NCBI RefSeq assembly: GCF_007971385.1
Contig: NZ_CP042434.1
Span: 4,278,001-4,342,000 of the forward strand
Direction of reading: 5' to 3'
DNA: 64,000 nt
Origin: Arachidicoccus ginsenosidivorans
Lineage (GTDB): Bacteria; Bacteroidota; Bacteroidia; Chitinophagales; Chitinophagaceae
Both the position numbers and the translations under genes were made by a program. The first letter of the stretch is position 1, and every line of letters begins with the position of its first letter. This document shows positions 51,133-59,534 of this stretch, one piece after another. A model generated the notes under the pieces. It had not been told where the DNA came from, ran no database searches, and worked only from the letters and a program-made list of their open reading frames with translations.

Positions 51133-51303
51133 ATTTTATTGAAAATTTAAATGTTAAAAATAAATACACCCAGTTAACATGAAACGCCCTATTCTATTCA
51201 AAGATTCTAATCAATTGCAAATTATAAACTTCCAATAAGAATAACTTGACATCCAATGCTTTTTTGTATTTATATCTGTAAATTGCAAGCGAAACAATCT
51301 TAT

Positions 51304-52047
51304 ATGTTTTCAACTTTTTTAACGGAGTTCGGCAAATATCTGATCATGCTTAAAAGCATGTTTACCAGGCCTGAGAATGTCAAAATGTACTGGAAGGAGT
51401 TTATCGGCCAGTGCTATGAGATCGGGTTCGGAGCATTGCCGATTGTGTTAATTGTCTCTATATTCTTAGGGGCGGTTACTACGGTTCAGACGGCCTATCA
51501 GCTGGTCAGTCCGCTCATACCGCTGACCACCATTGCCCAAATCGTGCGTGATAGTATCTTGCTTGAGCTCTCTCCTACCGTACTTAGCATCGTACTGGCG
51601 GGTGTGATTGGCAGTAAGGTAGCTTCAGAACTGGGCAATATGAGGGTCTCTGAGCAAATTGATGCCTTGGAGATTATGGGAATCAATCCTTATTCCTATC
51701 TGGTCTTTCCTAAAATTGCGGCTTCTTTTATTATGATGCCGATGCTGATTTTGATTTCCTGTATTGTGGGTATCTGGGGTGGCCGGGTAGCGGGTGATTT
51801 TTCCGGCATTATTTCTCCCAGTATTTTTGACAGGGGACTGCGCATGGGCTTTAGTACTTTTAATGTCGTATTTGCGATGATCAAGGCTTATACCTTTGCC
51901 TTTCTAATTAGCAGTATCTCTGCCTATTACGGATACCATGTCAGAGGCGGGTCTCTGGAGATCGGCAGAGCCAGTACCAAAGCGGTGGTCACAAGTTGTA
52001 TTACGATATTGATTGCGGATTATATTCTGGCGGCTGTATTACTCTAA
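51304..52047 (+). CDS. mlaE: MlaE-family lipid ABC transporter permease
   Basis: About 247 residues from the ATG at 51304, with five or six helices and MlaE/YrbE motifs: GFGALPIVLIVSIFLGAVTT, LSPTVLSIVLAGVIGSKVAS and SELGNMRVSEQIDALEIMGI. The permease works in phospholipid transport between the membranes to keep the outer membrane asymmetric. The ATPase gene (mlaF) that usually follows is not seen; the next gene is ypdA. Confidence 0.92.
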   Translation: MFSTFLTEFGKYLIMLKSMFTRPENVKMYWKEFIGQCYEIGFGALPIVLIVSIFLGAVTTVQTAYQLVSPLIPLTTIAQIVRDSILLELSPTVLSIVLAGVIGSKVASELGNMRVSEQIDALEIMGINPYSYLVFPKIAASFIMMPMLILISCIVGIWGGRVAGDFSGIISPSIFDRGLRMGFSTFNVVFAMIKAYTFAFLISSISAYYGYHVRGGSLEIGRASTKAVVTSCITILIADYILAAVLL

Positions 52048-52200
52048 GAGGAATGTATGCTGGACAGATGCTAAATGCCAGTTGGTGTATACTGGCGGCT
52101 AATACAGAAAACAGCAAACAGCAAACTGAGTTCTTAAGGTTGGCGCATGTATTAGCAGCTTATTTGCTGACTGGCTTGGACTTATTAAAAAAACAGACAA

Positions 52201-53265
52201 GTGAAACCATTAGATATTTTAATTGTTGGGGCAGGTCCTATTGGGCTGACCTGCGGTATTGAGGCTAAAAAAGCCGGGTTGGATTACCTGATTATTGAAA
52301 AAGGCGCCCTGGTGAATTCCCTGTTCAACTACCCTATTTTTATGACCTTTTTCTCTACGGCAGATCGCCTGGAGATTGGCGGGCTACCATTTATGTGCCT
52401 GGCGCCTAAGCCAGGACGGCAGGAAGCCTTGGAATATTACCGGCAGGTTACGCAGTATTTTGATCTTCAGATTCACCTTTATGAAACGGTGGATAATATC
52501 AAAAAGGAAACGGAAGATAAAGGCAAAAAGGGCGAAAAGGGAAATAAAGAAAATGAAGTAGATCAGATAAATGAAGGTCTGTTTGTGGTAAATACCTCTA
52601 AAGGTAGTTATACTGCCAAAAAAGTGATCATTGCTACCGGATTTTATGATGTACCCATATATATGGATATTGCGGGAGAAGATTTGCCTAAAGTGCATCA
52701 CTATTACAAAGAGGCCCATCCTTATGTAATGGAGAAAACTTTGGTTGTGGGGGCTAATAATTCAGCGGTGGATGCTGCCCTGGAAATCTGGCGTAAGGGC
52801 GGTGATGTAACCATGCTTATTCGGGGAAATGAAATAGGCAAGCGGGTGAAATACTGGGTAAAACCTGATATTGAAAACCGGATAGCGGAAGGAAGTATCA
52901 AAGCTTATTTTGAATCTGAGCTCCTGGAAATCAAAGAAAAGGAAGTCGTGATCAAAGATAAATTGGGAAAGATAATAACCCTACCCAACGATTATGTACT
53001 GGCTATGACAGGTTTTAGGCCTGATTTTGATATGCTGCAAAGATTTGGGATTCAAATAGACCGGCAAAATGCATGCTTACCCGATCATAATCCGGATAGC
53101 ATGGAAACCAATGTGCCGGGTTTATATCTGGCAGGCGTTGTCTGTGGCGGGCTTAACACCCATAAATGGTTTATTGAAAACTCAAGGGTGCATGCAGAAA
53201 AGATTGTTGGGCAAATTGCTAATAAATTGAAGGGTGGTCGAAGTCTTACACAATCAATGACATAA
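52201..53265 (+). CDS. ypdA: YpdA-type bacillithiol disulfide reductase
   Basis: A 354-residue FAD/NADPH oxidoreductase from a GTG start at the edge of homology. FAD motif ILIVGAGPIGLTCGIEAKKA, NADPH motif VVGANNSAVDAALE, and C-terminal FAD contact NVPGLYLAGVVCGG. This family is named YpdA and reduces bacillithiol disulfide. A Lys/Glu-rich insert (about residues 100-120) lies in a surface loop. The gene order with mlaE is probably incidental. Confidence 0.88.
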   Translation: MKPLDILIVGAGPIGLTCGIEAKKAGLDYLIIEKGALVNSLFNYPIFMTFFSTADRLEIGGLPFMCLAPKPGRQEALEYYRQVTQYFDLQIHLYETVDNIKKETEDKGKKGEKGNKENEVDQINEGLFVVNTSKGSYTAKKVIIATGFYDVPIYMDIAGEDLPKVHHYYKEAHPYVMEKTLVVGANNSAVDAALEIWRKGGDVTMLIRGNEIGKRVKYWVKPDIENRIAEGSIKAYFESELLEIKEKEVVIKDKLGKIITLPNDYVLAMTGFRPDFDMLQRFGIQIDRQNACLPDHNPDSMETNVPGLYLAGVVCGGLNTHKWFIENSRVHAEKIVGQIANKLKGGRSLTQSMT

Positions 53266-53629
53266 TTGCATTGTGTGCGATAAAGGAAGAAGTTGACATC
53301 AGTTCATACGCCGGTTAAGATGGTCGTCTTTATGTTTGAATTAGGATCATTTTTCCGGATTGTCTTTTCGTGTTTTTTGCTACTTGACTCCTTATGATCA
53401 TATTCTTCATTATGATGCACTCCGTTTTTATCATATTGGATATCTGGTCTATTTCTACCTACCTTTATTCCATCCTTATCTACTTGTTGTTGGTTTTCCC
53501 GAATATTCGTTGCCCCTTCAATGTTCTCAAGCTCTTGACGGACTGATTAAATCCGCTAAGCTCCTAGCTCTTTAAAATAACAAAATCCGAATCACTGCGG
53601 CTTTGTTCGTTATTTCAAACTACTTTAAT
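53266..53629. terminator. Intergenic region with a bidirectional hairpin
   Basis: Between convergent genes. AAATAAC (53575-53581) pairs with GTTATTT (53609-53615) with further pairing CCG/CGG inside; it could end transcripts from both sides. A 71-codon open frame at 53360-53575 has no family resemblance and is not called. Confidence 0.5.
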
Positions 53630-53851
53630 TTACTTAGACTTAATATGTTTAAAAAGAGCCTTGATATTTATAATAAGAAACAGCAAGCATATTATAATTG
53701 TTATTATTTCAGGCAAGCCATCTATGAAAAAAGAAGATGAATAATTTGTCTTTGAACTTCTTGTGAGATTATTAAAAATAAAGAATATGAATTGATAGTA
53801 TAAGCTATAAAGACTTGCAATAATTGCTATAAAATTTATTACAGATTTCAT
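53630..53851 (-). CDS. Small membrane protein, candidate immunity to the Rhs lipase-like tip
   Basis: About 73 residues from the ATG at 53851; a TTG two codons earlier is possible. Two predicted helices (INFIAIIASLYSLYYQFIFF and PEIITIIICLLFLIINI) and a basic tail (KHIKSK). It starts 12 bases after the stop of the truncated Rhs gene. Membrane immunity proteins are usual for lipase-type effectors, so an immunity role is inferred. No family is recognised. Confidence 0.55.
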   Translation of the reverse strand: MKSVINFIAIIASLYSLYYQFIFFIFNNLTRSSKTNYSSSFFIDGLPEIITIIICLLFLIINIKALFKHIKSK

Positions 53852-53863
53852 TTTCAAAGATTT

Positions 53864-56800
53864 TTATTGTTGAATTGTAACTTGTATATTGGGATTCTGC
53901 TGTAACCAATTAGTTAGAATATTAGATATTTGTCGATTATTAACTTTTTGATTAATCAACCCATTTAGTTCATTCCAAAAGTTATCATTATCAATAGGTG
54001 TTCTATGTCTGGTACTTAGAGAATTGGGGCTTTGTTCTCTGATTTTTTTTGCATTCTTTATATCTCCTGGACTTGACCTAAACCAATTATTTATTACGGG
54101 GTCGTTTGTGTTTTGATAATCTATAACAAATGTCCCTGCTCCATTAGGGTCAGGCGTATCCGTACCTGGCTTGTTATTTACATTAGTGTTTGCTTTAATG
54201 TCTGCTGCTTGAAATGCGTTTAGATGAACACTCTCTTTTACTTTCCAACCCATCATTTTAAGATAATCTATCATGCCTTCGCCAAATGAAGCACCCATAC
54301 TATGAGTTACTACCTCAAATGTGTTATCATCACCATATACGTCCATGCCTTCCGTTAATTCATAATAGTGGTCTCGTGCATAGGCATAACCATCTTCGTG
54401 CCTATCTGCGGCACTTGATAATGCGCTATATTCTACGTTTGTAAAATACGGGGTACTATAGTCATTGAAAAATGCCTTTGCGCCATTAACGAATGCACCA
54501 TTTGCACCATTCCAATATGTTGGTCCACCTGTTGGAGAACCAAATCCTAAATATCCATTTACAAAAATTATTCTTTGCCCGTCAGGGTCTATTGCAATCG
54601 TTGGTCTATCTAAGACATAAGTATATGGGCTGCTGTTTGGGTATTTATCAGACAACTTATCTAATATATGCCATCTTCCTATTTGCGCATCGTAAAAACG
54701 TGCGCCGTAGTCGTATTGGTTTAATCCTAAGTCTTCTTGAAGTTCTTTGCCGTTGTAAAGATATTTGTTTTGCAAGTTGCCTGTTTGTTGCAGGGATATG
54801 CCAGCCATCTGCAGTCCAAACGGATAATAACTATAAGCCTCCAGTATGGGGCTACTTACATTATAATCATCCGTAATCATCATCCGGATATTACCCAGGT
54901 GATCCTTTAAGAAGTAATCATAGAGCCAACCAGTATTGTCTGCGTTAGACCTTACCCTACCTTCAGGTGTGCCAAAGAACTGTAATGTGTCATTTAGATA
55001 AACGGCTCCCCCTATATAAGTGGTGATTGAAGGTGTAGTGAGGCTAACGGTATTATCTAAGGTGCGTTTCTGTAGTTTATTGCCCGCAGCATCATAGTAA
55101 TACCTGATAACCCCTTTGCCGGGTACCCAAATTTGACTGGGTAAATTTAAGATATTGTAGCTGATTTGAGAGATATTTTTGTTCTGATCGCTGACCATAT
55201 TCCCATTTCCATCATATATATAGTCGATGGTAGCACTGGTCTTAGTAACACTGGGATATTTAAAATCCCCCAGTGTGCTGTTTTGGTCGTTGGCTGCGTC
55301 AACGACATACTGCAGTTTATTACTCTGGGGCTTATAATGATAACTCAGCTGATCGATAATAGCAGAATTGCCAGTGGATTTTAACCCGTACTGGTTCATA
55401 GTTAGAATATTGCCATTGTTGTCATAGGTTAAGCCAGTTACATCATATTTTACCAGCTCGTTACTGAAAACGGAGCTGGTAAACTGCCCAAAATGGGCAA
55501 CGGTCAGCCGGCCTGTTTTGTCATAGCCAAAATCATATTTACGGATCTTTTTATCATTAGCTCCCTTCCAGGTCATACCAGTAATATTACCATCATACCT
55601 AGCAGTGTCATAGGGGATGCCATTGATTCTGTCATTTTGCTTTTGGTCATAGCCTAAATCAAAACCAAAATAATGCGAGTCGGGGAATGTAACTGTCTGT
55701 AAGTCAGAGGAGCTTTCTGTAAACATCTCACCACTGATTATGCCTGTAGTGGTAGCTGTATTTAGGCTATCCGTAGTGCTGTTTTGCCTGACATACGCTC
55801 TGTTTACGCCCAGCAGCCAGCCTCTGATATTATAATCATAGTCCTGAGTCTCCAGCGGCGTGGCGGTATAGCTGTTTTCACCGCTAACGACGGTGCTAGA
55901 TCTTCTTTTTCCGATTTTCTTTTCTCTAACCTGTCCCAGTGCATCATAGCCTACTTCACTGATGGTCGCATAGGCAGCAGGCATGGCTCCTGATTTAACA
56001 TGGCTGTTGCTTTGCTTCATCTCGGTCTTTACGACTCTACCTAGGTCATCATAGGTCATTTTGGTCACTACAACGGTAGTTTGGGTGGTACTGCCCTTTT
56101 TCTCTTCTTGCTTCTGAACGGTGACCAGTGGCCAGCCAGCCCAGCTGTACTGGTTGGTGCTGACGTCTACGCCACCCGTAATATTCTGGCTCTGGGTCTG
56201 GATTAGCCTCCCCTTATCGTCATAGATGTTCACTGCTGCCAGGGTAAGGGTGCTGTCCAGGACCTTTACCCTGGTCCAGGTCACCAGGCCCTTGGTGGTA
56301 ATCGTGCTATTCTGCGTAGGCGTCTCTGCAAAGGGGAAGCTGGTGGTACTGGCAGGAACAAAATAGCTGTTCCAGGTAGCTAAATAGCTGCTACTTAGCC
56401 CAGCAGGCAGTTTTGTGTAGTCGTCATAATGGGTCTCTGTTAGTATCGTAGAAGCAGTAGGTGCTGTATATGGGTATTTACTAGTATCTGCTGCTGCGGC
56501 AAGGATACTGGTGAGTGCTGTGGAGCTGCTGTATATCCAGGTGGTATCAGCCCGGTTCAGGTTATCATAATGGGTAGTCAACCATTTATGGCTTACTCTC
56601 ATTAGAGCGTCTTGTGTCATTACCAGCCTGTCTCTGTTATCATAGACCATATAGACAGGTCCCGCACCAGGGACCTGTTTTATAATCATACGGTTTCTGC
56701 CGTCATACTCATAGCGGAAGCACTGTTCTTTTAGGATATTTTGCCCTACGGTGTTCGTAAGGTTCCAGGCGTTCGCTTCCAATAGTCTTACTCCTTCTGG

Positions 56801-57259
56801 CTGGATAACGCAGCGTAAATTGCCAAAATCATCATACAGATAATAAGTGCATAGCCAGCCCGCATGCGGGCTGCCACTGCCGTTATCGGCCGTAGCGGAT
56901 AATTGCACCTTTTTAAGGATAGTATGCCCTTCTTTATCCTTAAACTCAATCACCTGTCTGTTTTGCTCGTCTACCGTAACATTCTTATAAAGACTGCCTG
57001 CAGGGTAAGTGCCAAGGGGGTTAAGAGTATAGGTGCCAAAACCGGAACCGGGTGTAGTTACATAGCTGACATCCCAGATTCTAACCGCATCTGTAGCGGT
57101 ATTGATCCAGTATTTTTGTTTGACAGAGTGGCGACTGGCTTCAGCAGGTTCGCTGGCTGAGCCCAGCCAGCTATCACCTGGTGCAAAGGTCTCTTGTACT
57201 CTGTTTAAATGAGAAAGTTCAAATAAGGTAAGGGTTCTTGCATTTAGCCTGAAAATCAC
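53864..57259 (-). CDS. 5'-truncated Rhs core with lipase-like C-terminal tip
   Basis: 1131 residues. Residues 6 to about 820 match the middle of the neighbouring full Rhs protein almost exactly; the signal peptide and DUF6443 front are missing and the first five residues come from the IS110 edge. The Rhs core (DHLGNIRMM; NQYDYGARFYDAQIGRWH; SPYTYVLDRPTIAIDPDG) ends near 930. The tip is new: FVNGYLGFG, nucleophile elbow VTHSMGASF, later NTNDPVINN and STRHRTPI, a plausible Ser-Asp-His triad of an alpha/beta-hydrolase (lipase-type) toxin. With no secretion signal or native start it may be a silent tip store. Confidence 0.8.
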   Translation of the reverse strand: MIFRLNARTLTLFELSHLNRVQETFAPGDSWLGSASEPAEASRHSVKQKYWINTATDAVRIWDVSYVTTPGSGFGTYTLNPLGTYPAGSLYKNVTVDEQNRQVIEFKDKEGHTILKKVQLSATADNGSGSPHAGWLCTYYLYDDFGNLRCVIQPEGVRLLEANAWNLTNTVGQNILKEQCFRYEYDGRNRMIIKQVPGAGPVYMVYDNRDRLVMTQDALMRVSHKWLTTHYDNLNRADTTWIYSSSTALTSILAAAADTSKYPYTAPTASTILTETHYDDYTKLPAGLSSSYLATWNSYFVPASTTSFPFAETPTQNSTITTKGLVTWTRVKVLDSTLTLAAVNIYDDKGRLIQTQSQNITGGVDVSTNQYSWAGWPLVTVQKQEEKKGSTTQTTVVVTKMTYDDLGRVVKTEMKQSNSHVKSGAMPAAYATISEVGYDALGQVREKKIGKRRSSTVVSGENSYTATPLETQDYDYNIRGWLLGVNRAYVRQNSTTDSLNTATTTGIISGEMFTESSSDLQTVTFPDSHYFGFDLGYDQKQNDRINGIPYDTARYDGNITGMTWKGANDKKIRKYDFGYDKTGRLTVAHFGQFTSSVFSNELVKYDVTGLTYDNNGNILTMNQYGLKSTGNSAIIDQLSYHYKPQSNKLQYVVDAANDQNSTLGDFKYPSVTKTSATIDYIYDGNGNMVSDQNKNISQISYNILNLPSQIWVPGKGVIRYYYDAAGNKLQKRTLDNTVSLTTPSITTYIGGAVYLNDTLQFFGTPEGRVRSNADNTGWLYDYFLKDHLGNIRMMITDDYNVSSPILEAYSYYPFGLQMAGISLQQTGNLQNKYLYNGKELQEDLGLNQYDYGARFYDAQIGRWHILDKLSDKYPNSSPYTYVLDRPTIAIDPDGQRIIFVNGYLGFGSPTGGPTYWNGANGAFVNGAKAFFNDYSTPYFTNVEYSALSSAADRHEDGYAYARDHYYELTEGMDVYGDDNTFEVVTHSMGASFGEGMIDYLKMMGWKVKESVHLNAFQAADIKANTNVNNKPGTDTPDPNGAGTFVIDYQNTNDPVINNWFRSSPGDIKNAKKIREQSPNSLSTRHRTPIDNDNFWNELNGLINQKVNNRQISNILTNWLQQNPNIQVTIQQ
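54810..57246 (-). repeat. Large direct repeat, copy B of the Rhs core
   Basis: Colinear with 60366-62802 at a constant offset of 5556 bases, with no net indel. The ends carry scattered differences; from about 55100 to 56460 I found none. This fits gene conversion or a recent duplication. Confidence 0.9.
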
Positions 57260-57435
57260 TTCTATTATTTGTTTTATTATTTGTAGTTTTATTTGTCAGG
57301 TAAAACGGACCCCGGCTCTGCAGCGGTGCAACCGGTGAAGAGATAGCCTGACCTGATAGAATGGGGCCAGTTTGATGATTTATTGAACTGGCCTTACCAT
57401 TATCATTCTTTCAGTTTATGCCTAAAAAAACCGAA
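57260..57435 (-). ncRNA. Candidate bridge-RNA region of the IS110 element
   Basis: The non-coding flank downstream of the transposase holds a strong hairpin: GGCCAGTT (57365-57372) with AACTGGCC (57386-57393), extended by ATGG (57361-57364) with CCAT (57397-57400), and a 13-base loop. In IS1111-type members the guiding bridge RNA comes from this side. That it is one here is inference. Confidence 0.3.
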
Positions 57436-58552
57436 TTACGGCTTTGGCTTCTGCTGTTGTTGAATTTCTGCACGGGATTGTAAATAATCTGGGTCATAAG
57501 GCTTATTGTTTGTGACCACTCCCTTGGCAATTAAAGCCAACTTTCTGGCGACTTTCATAATTGCGTGCTTGTTGTTTTTTGCTGCGTGTTTCTTATAATA
57601 TAATAACAAGCCAGCATCTTTGCGTATTGCTATCCAAGCAGCTTCTACTAACAGCGGCCGTAAATGCTTATTACAGCGTGGTTGTACGCCAAATGTTCTG
57701 GTACTGTCTCCACTACTGTGGTCCCAGGGGATCATTCCCAAGTAAGAACAATACTCACAAGGCGTTTCAAACCTATTAAAATTACCAATCTCAGCTATTA
57801 ATGCTATTGCTGTGGTTGAACCAATTCCAGGTATTGTCAATAAATTATTGTATGCATCGGGGAATTTCTCTATTATAAAGGTCCTTAAGGATTTTGTTAC
57901 CTCAGTCACCCTTTCCCTCTGCTCTCTGTAGTTGGTAATTTACCGCAGTAAACTCGATTGCCCAGCCGAAGTAGACAATTGTTGCTTTTCAATCCACAAT
58001 AGTTGTTTGTTGGTGAATTTCCCAACAACGACCATATCCTTAGGCAGGCGTATACCAATAAAGTCCAAATAACTTTTAAGCCGGTGATTTGCCCTAGTTT
58101 GGTCACCCACTTGAGATTCACGTAGCCTGAAATACCCTCTTAGCTCTTGTTGCCTGTTCTGTTAAAACGTGTATTGGCTTCAGAAGCCCTTTCTCAAGGT
58201 ATTTAGCGATAGAACGGCTTTCATGGACATCGGTTTTATTTTTCTTCTCCTTGTCTGTATTAGGAATATCACTGGCATGAACTATAATATTCTGAATACC
58301 CAACTTGCAAAGGGCTATATGAGAGGAGGTTTCGCTGAAACCAGCCTCATAAGCGCTATAATAGGTGCCAGATGGAAATTTCTTAGTAAGATAAGAATGC
58401 AATGCTTTCGGATCTGGGGCCTGGTTAAAATGTCCTACTTCAAGATTTGAAGTTCTGACTGTAACGCTCCAGCTTTTTTTGTGTACGTCCAGGCCGATGT
58501 AGAAGTTTTCACCGGTAAAGTCTCTGGAATGGCTTAATTTTGATACAGGCAT
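57436..58552 (-). pseudogene. IS110-family transposase, broken
   Basis: About 371 residues if whole. The N-terminal DEDD RuvC-like domain (FYIGLDVHKKSWSVTV; AYEAGFSET; KKNKTDVHESRSIAKYL) and the C-terminal Transposase_20 domain (TIPGIGSTTAIALIAEIG; SSGDSTRTFGVQPRCNKHLR) are present. One base too many near 58158 shifts the frame before LRGYFRLRESQVGDQTRANH, and an in-frame TAA (57940-57942) replaces what looks like a CAA. Two independent lesions make it a true pseudogene. Confidence 0.88.
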
Positions 58553-58668
58553 GGTTCAAAGTTTTAATTTTTGAATAATGGGTGACCTTAGCGATGATCA
58601 CAATATAATGTTATGCAGAATCTCGCGATTACTGCGGCAACTTGATCCATGCTTTTCTTACATATTTA

Positions 58669-59205
58669 CTGTAATGTGTCATTTAGATAAACGGCTCACC
58701 CTATATAAGTGGTGATTGAAGGAGTAGTGAGGCTAATAGTATTATCTAAGGTGCGTTTCTGTAGTTTATTGCCTGTAGCATCAAAGTAATACCTGATAAC
58801 CCCTTTGCCGGGTTCCCAAATTTGACTAGGTAAATTTAAATTATTATAACTGATTTGAGAGATATTTTTGTTCTGATCGCTGATCATATTACCATTACCG
58901 TCATATGTATAATCTTTCGTATTTTCTGTTTTAGTTATATTGAGATCGTATTTGAAGTCTCCCAAGGTGCTATTTGCGTCATTGGTCTGATGGGCGACAT
59001 ATAACAGCTTATTGCTTTGGGCCATATAATGGTAGCTCAGCTGATCTATTAGACCTGATGTATCGGTAGGTTTTAACGCATGCTGATTAATCGTTAATAT
59101 ATTGCCATTATTATCATATGTCAGGTTGTCAACATTGTAAATGACAGGAGTTTCTTTATCATTATGGGCCTTCCCATGTTGTCCGTCTTTTGTTCCATCA
59201 TCGAA
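58669..59205 (-). pseudogene. Rhs core fragment (copy C)
   Basis: A fragment of the Rhs core in frame with, and directly after, the stop of the Imm53-like gene. It reads NLTYDNNGNILTINQHALKP, LSYHYMAQSNKLLYVA, then SLTTPSITTYIG and a TGA (GGA in the other copies), and ends at NDTLQ where the IS110 element begins. It is more diverged from copies A and B than they are from each other. It has no toxin tip left. Confidence 0.82.
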
Positions 59206-59529
59206 TCAGTTCCCATCATCAAATTGGTTATTTTTTTTACTATGCATCTCAGCAATTTCCTTAAATTTTTCTAACAAAAACAAGAGCTTATTAGGATCGC
59301 CAGCTGCAAAATATTCACTATCTTTTATTCTATAATGAAACCAATCCTCCTCACTTCGCTCCGTATCGTCTACCATTAGTTCAAGATTTTCTAATTCAGT
59401 ATCCTTCAAATTTATTTTTACAATCCACCCTGGATTATCAAGAGTCTCAATATTTATGACATGGTCATGCTCCCAATCTCCATCACATTGAAGTTTATAC
59501 CAATCCTCGAGCCATTTTATTATTTCCAT
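59206..59529 (-). CDS. Immunity 53-like protein
   Basis: A 107-residue acidic protein. WLEDWYKLQCDGDWEHDHVI, ETLDNPGWIVKINL and EEDWFHYRIKDSEYF match what I know of the Imm53 family. The ATG lies 5 bases after the repaired stop of the Rhs toxin gene, the classic toxin-immunity order. It should neutralise the toxin-24-like tip by binding it in the cytoplasm. Confidence 0.85.
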   Translation of the reverse strand: MEIIKWLEDWYKLQCDGDWEHDHVINIETLDNPGWIVKINLKDTELENLELMVDDTERSEEDWFHYRIKDSEYFAAGDPNKLLFLLEKFKEIAEMHSKKNNQFDDGN

Positions 59530-59534
59530 TTTTC

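Larger units (their letters stand above)
57247..58669 (-). mobile_element. IS110-family element, decayed, about 1.4 kb
   Basis: Boundaries are set by where the Rhs homology stops (57246) and starts again (58669). It contains a broken IS110 transposase and non-coding flanks of about 190 and 116 bases. IS110 elements lack ordinary inverted ends, and none are seen. It lies between Rhs fragments B and C, so it may have taken part in the rearrangement. Confidence 0.75.

Noticed and set aside
53360-53575. 71-codon ORF between ypdA and the Rhs locus
   Set aside because: Composition looks like translated non-coding DNA, no family resemblance and no start context; it overlaps a likely terminator zone.
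54493-54876. 127-codon plus-strand ORF inside the Rhs gene
   Set aside because: It is antisense to a clearly coding Rhs tip and shows no recognisable domain.
57906-58121. 71-codon ORF within the IS110 transposase
   Set aside because: Another frame of the same stretch gives the true IS110 sequence (LRGYFRLRESQVGDQT), so this is an out-of-frame shadow.
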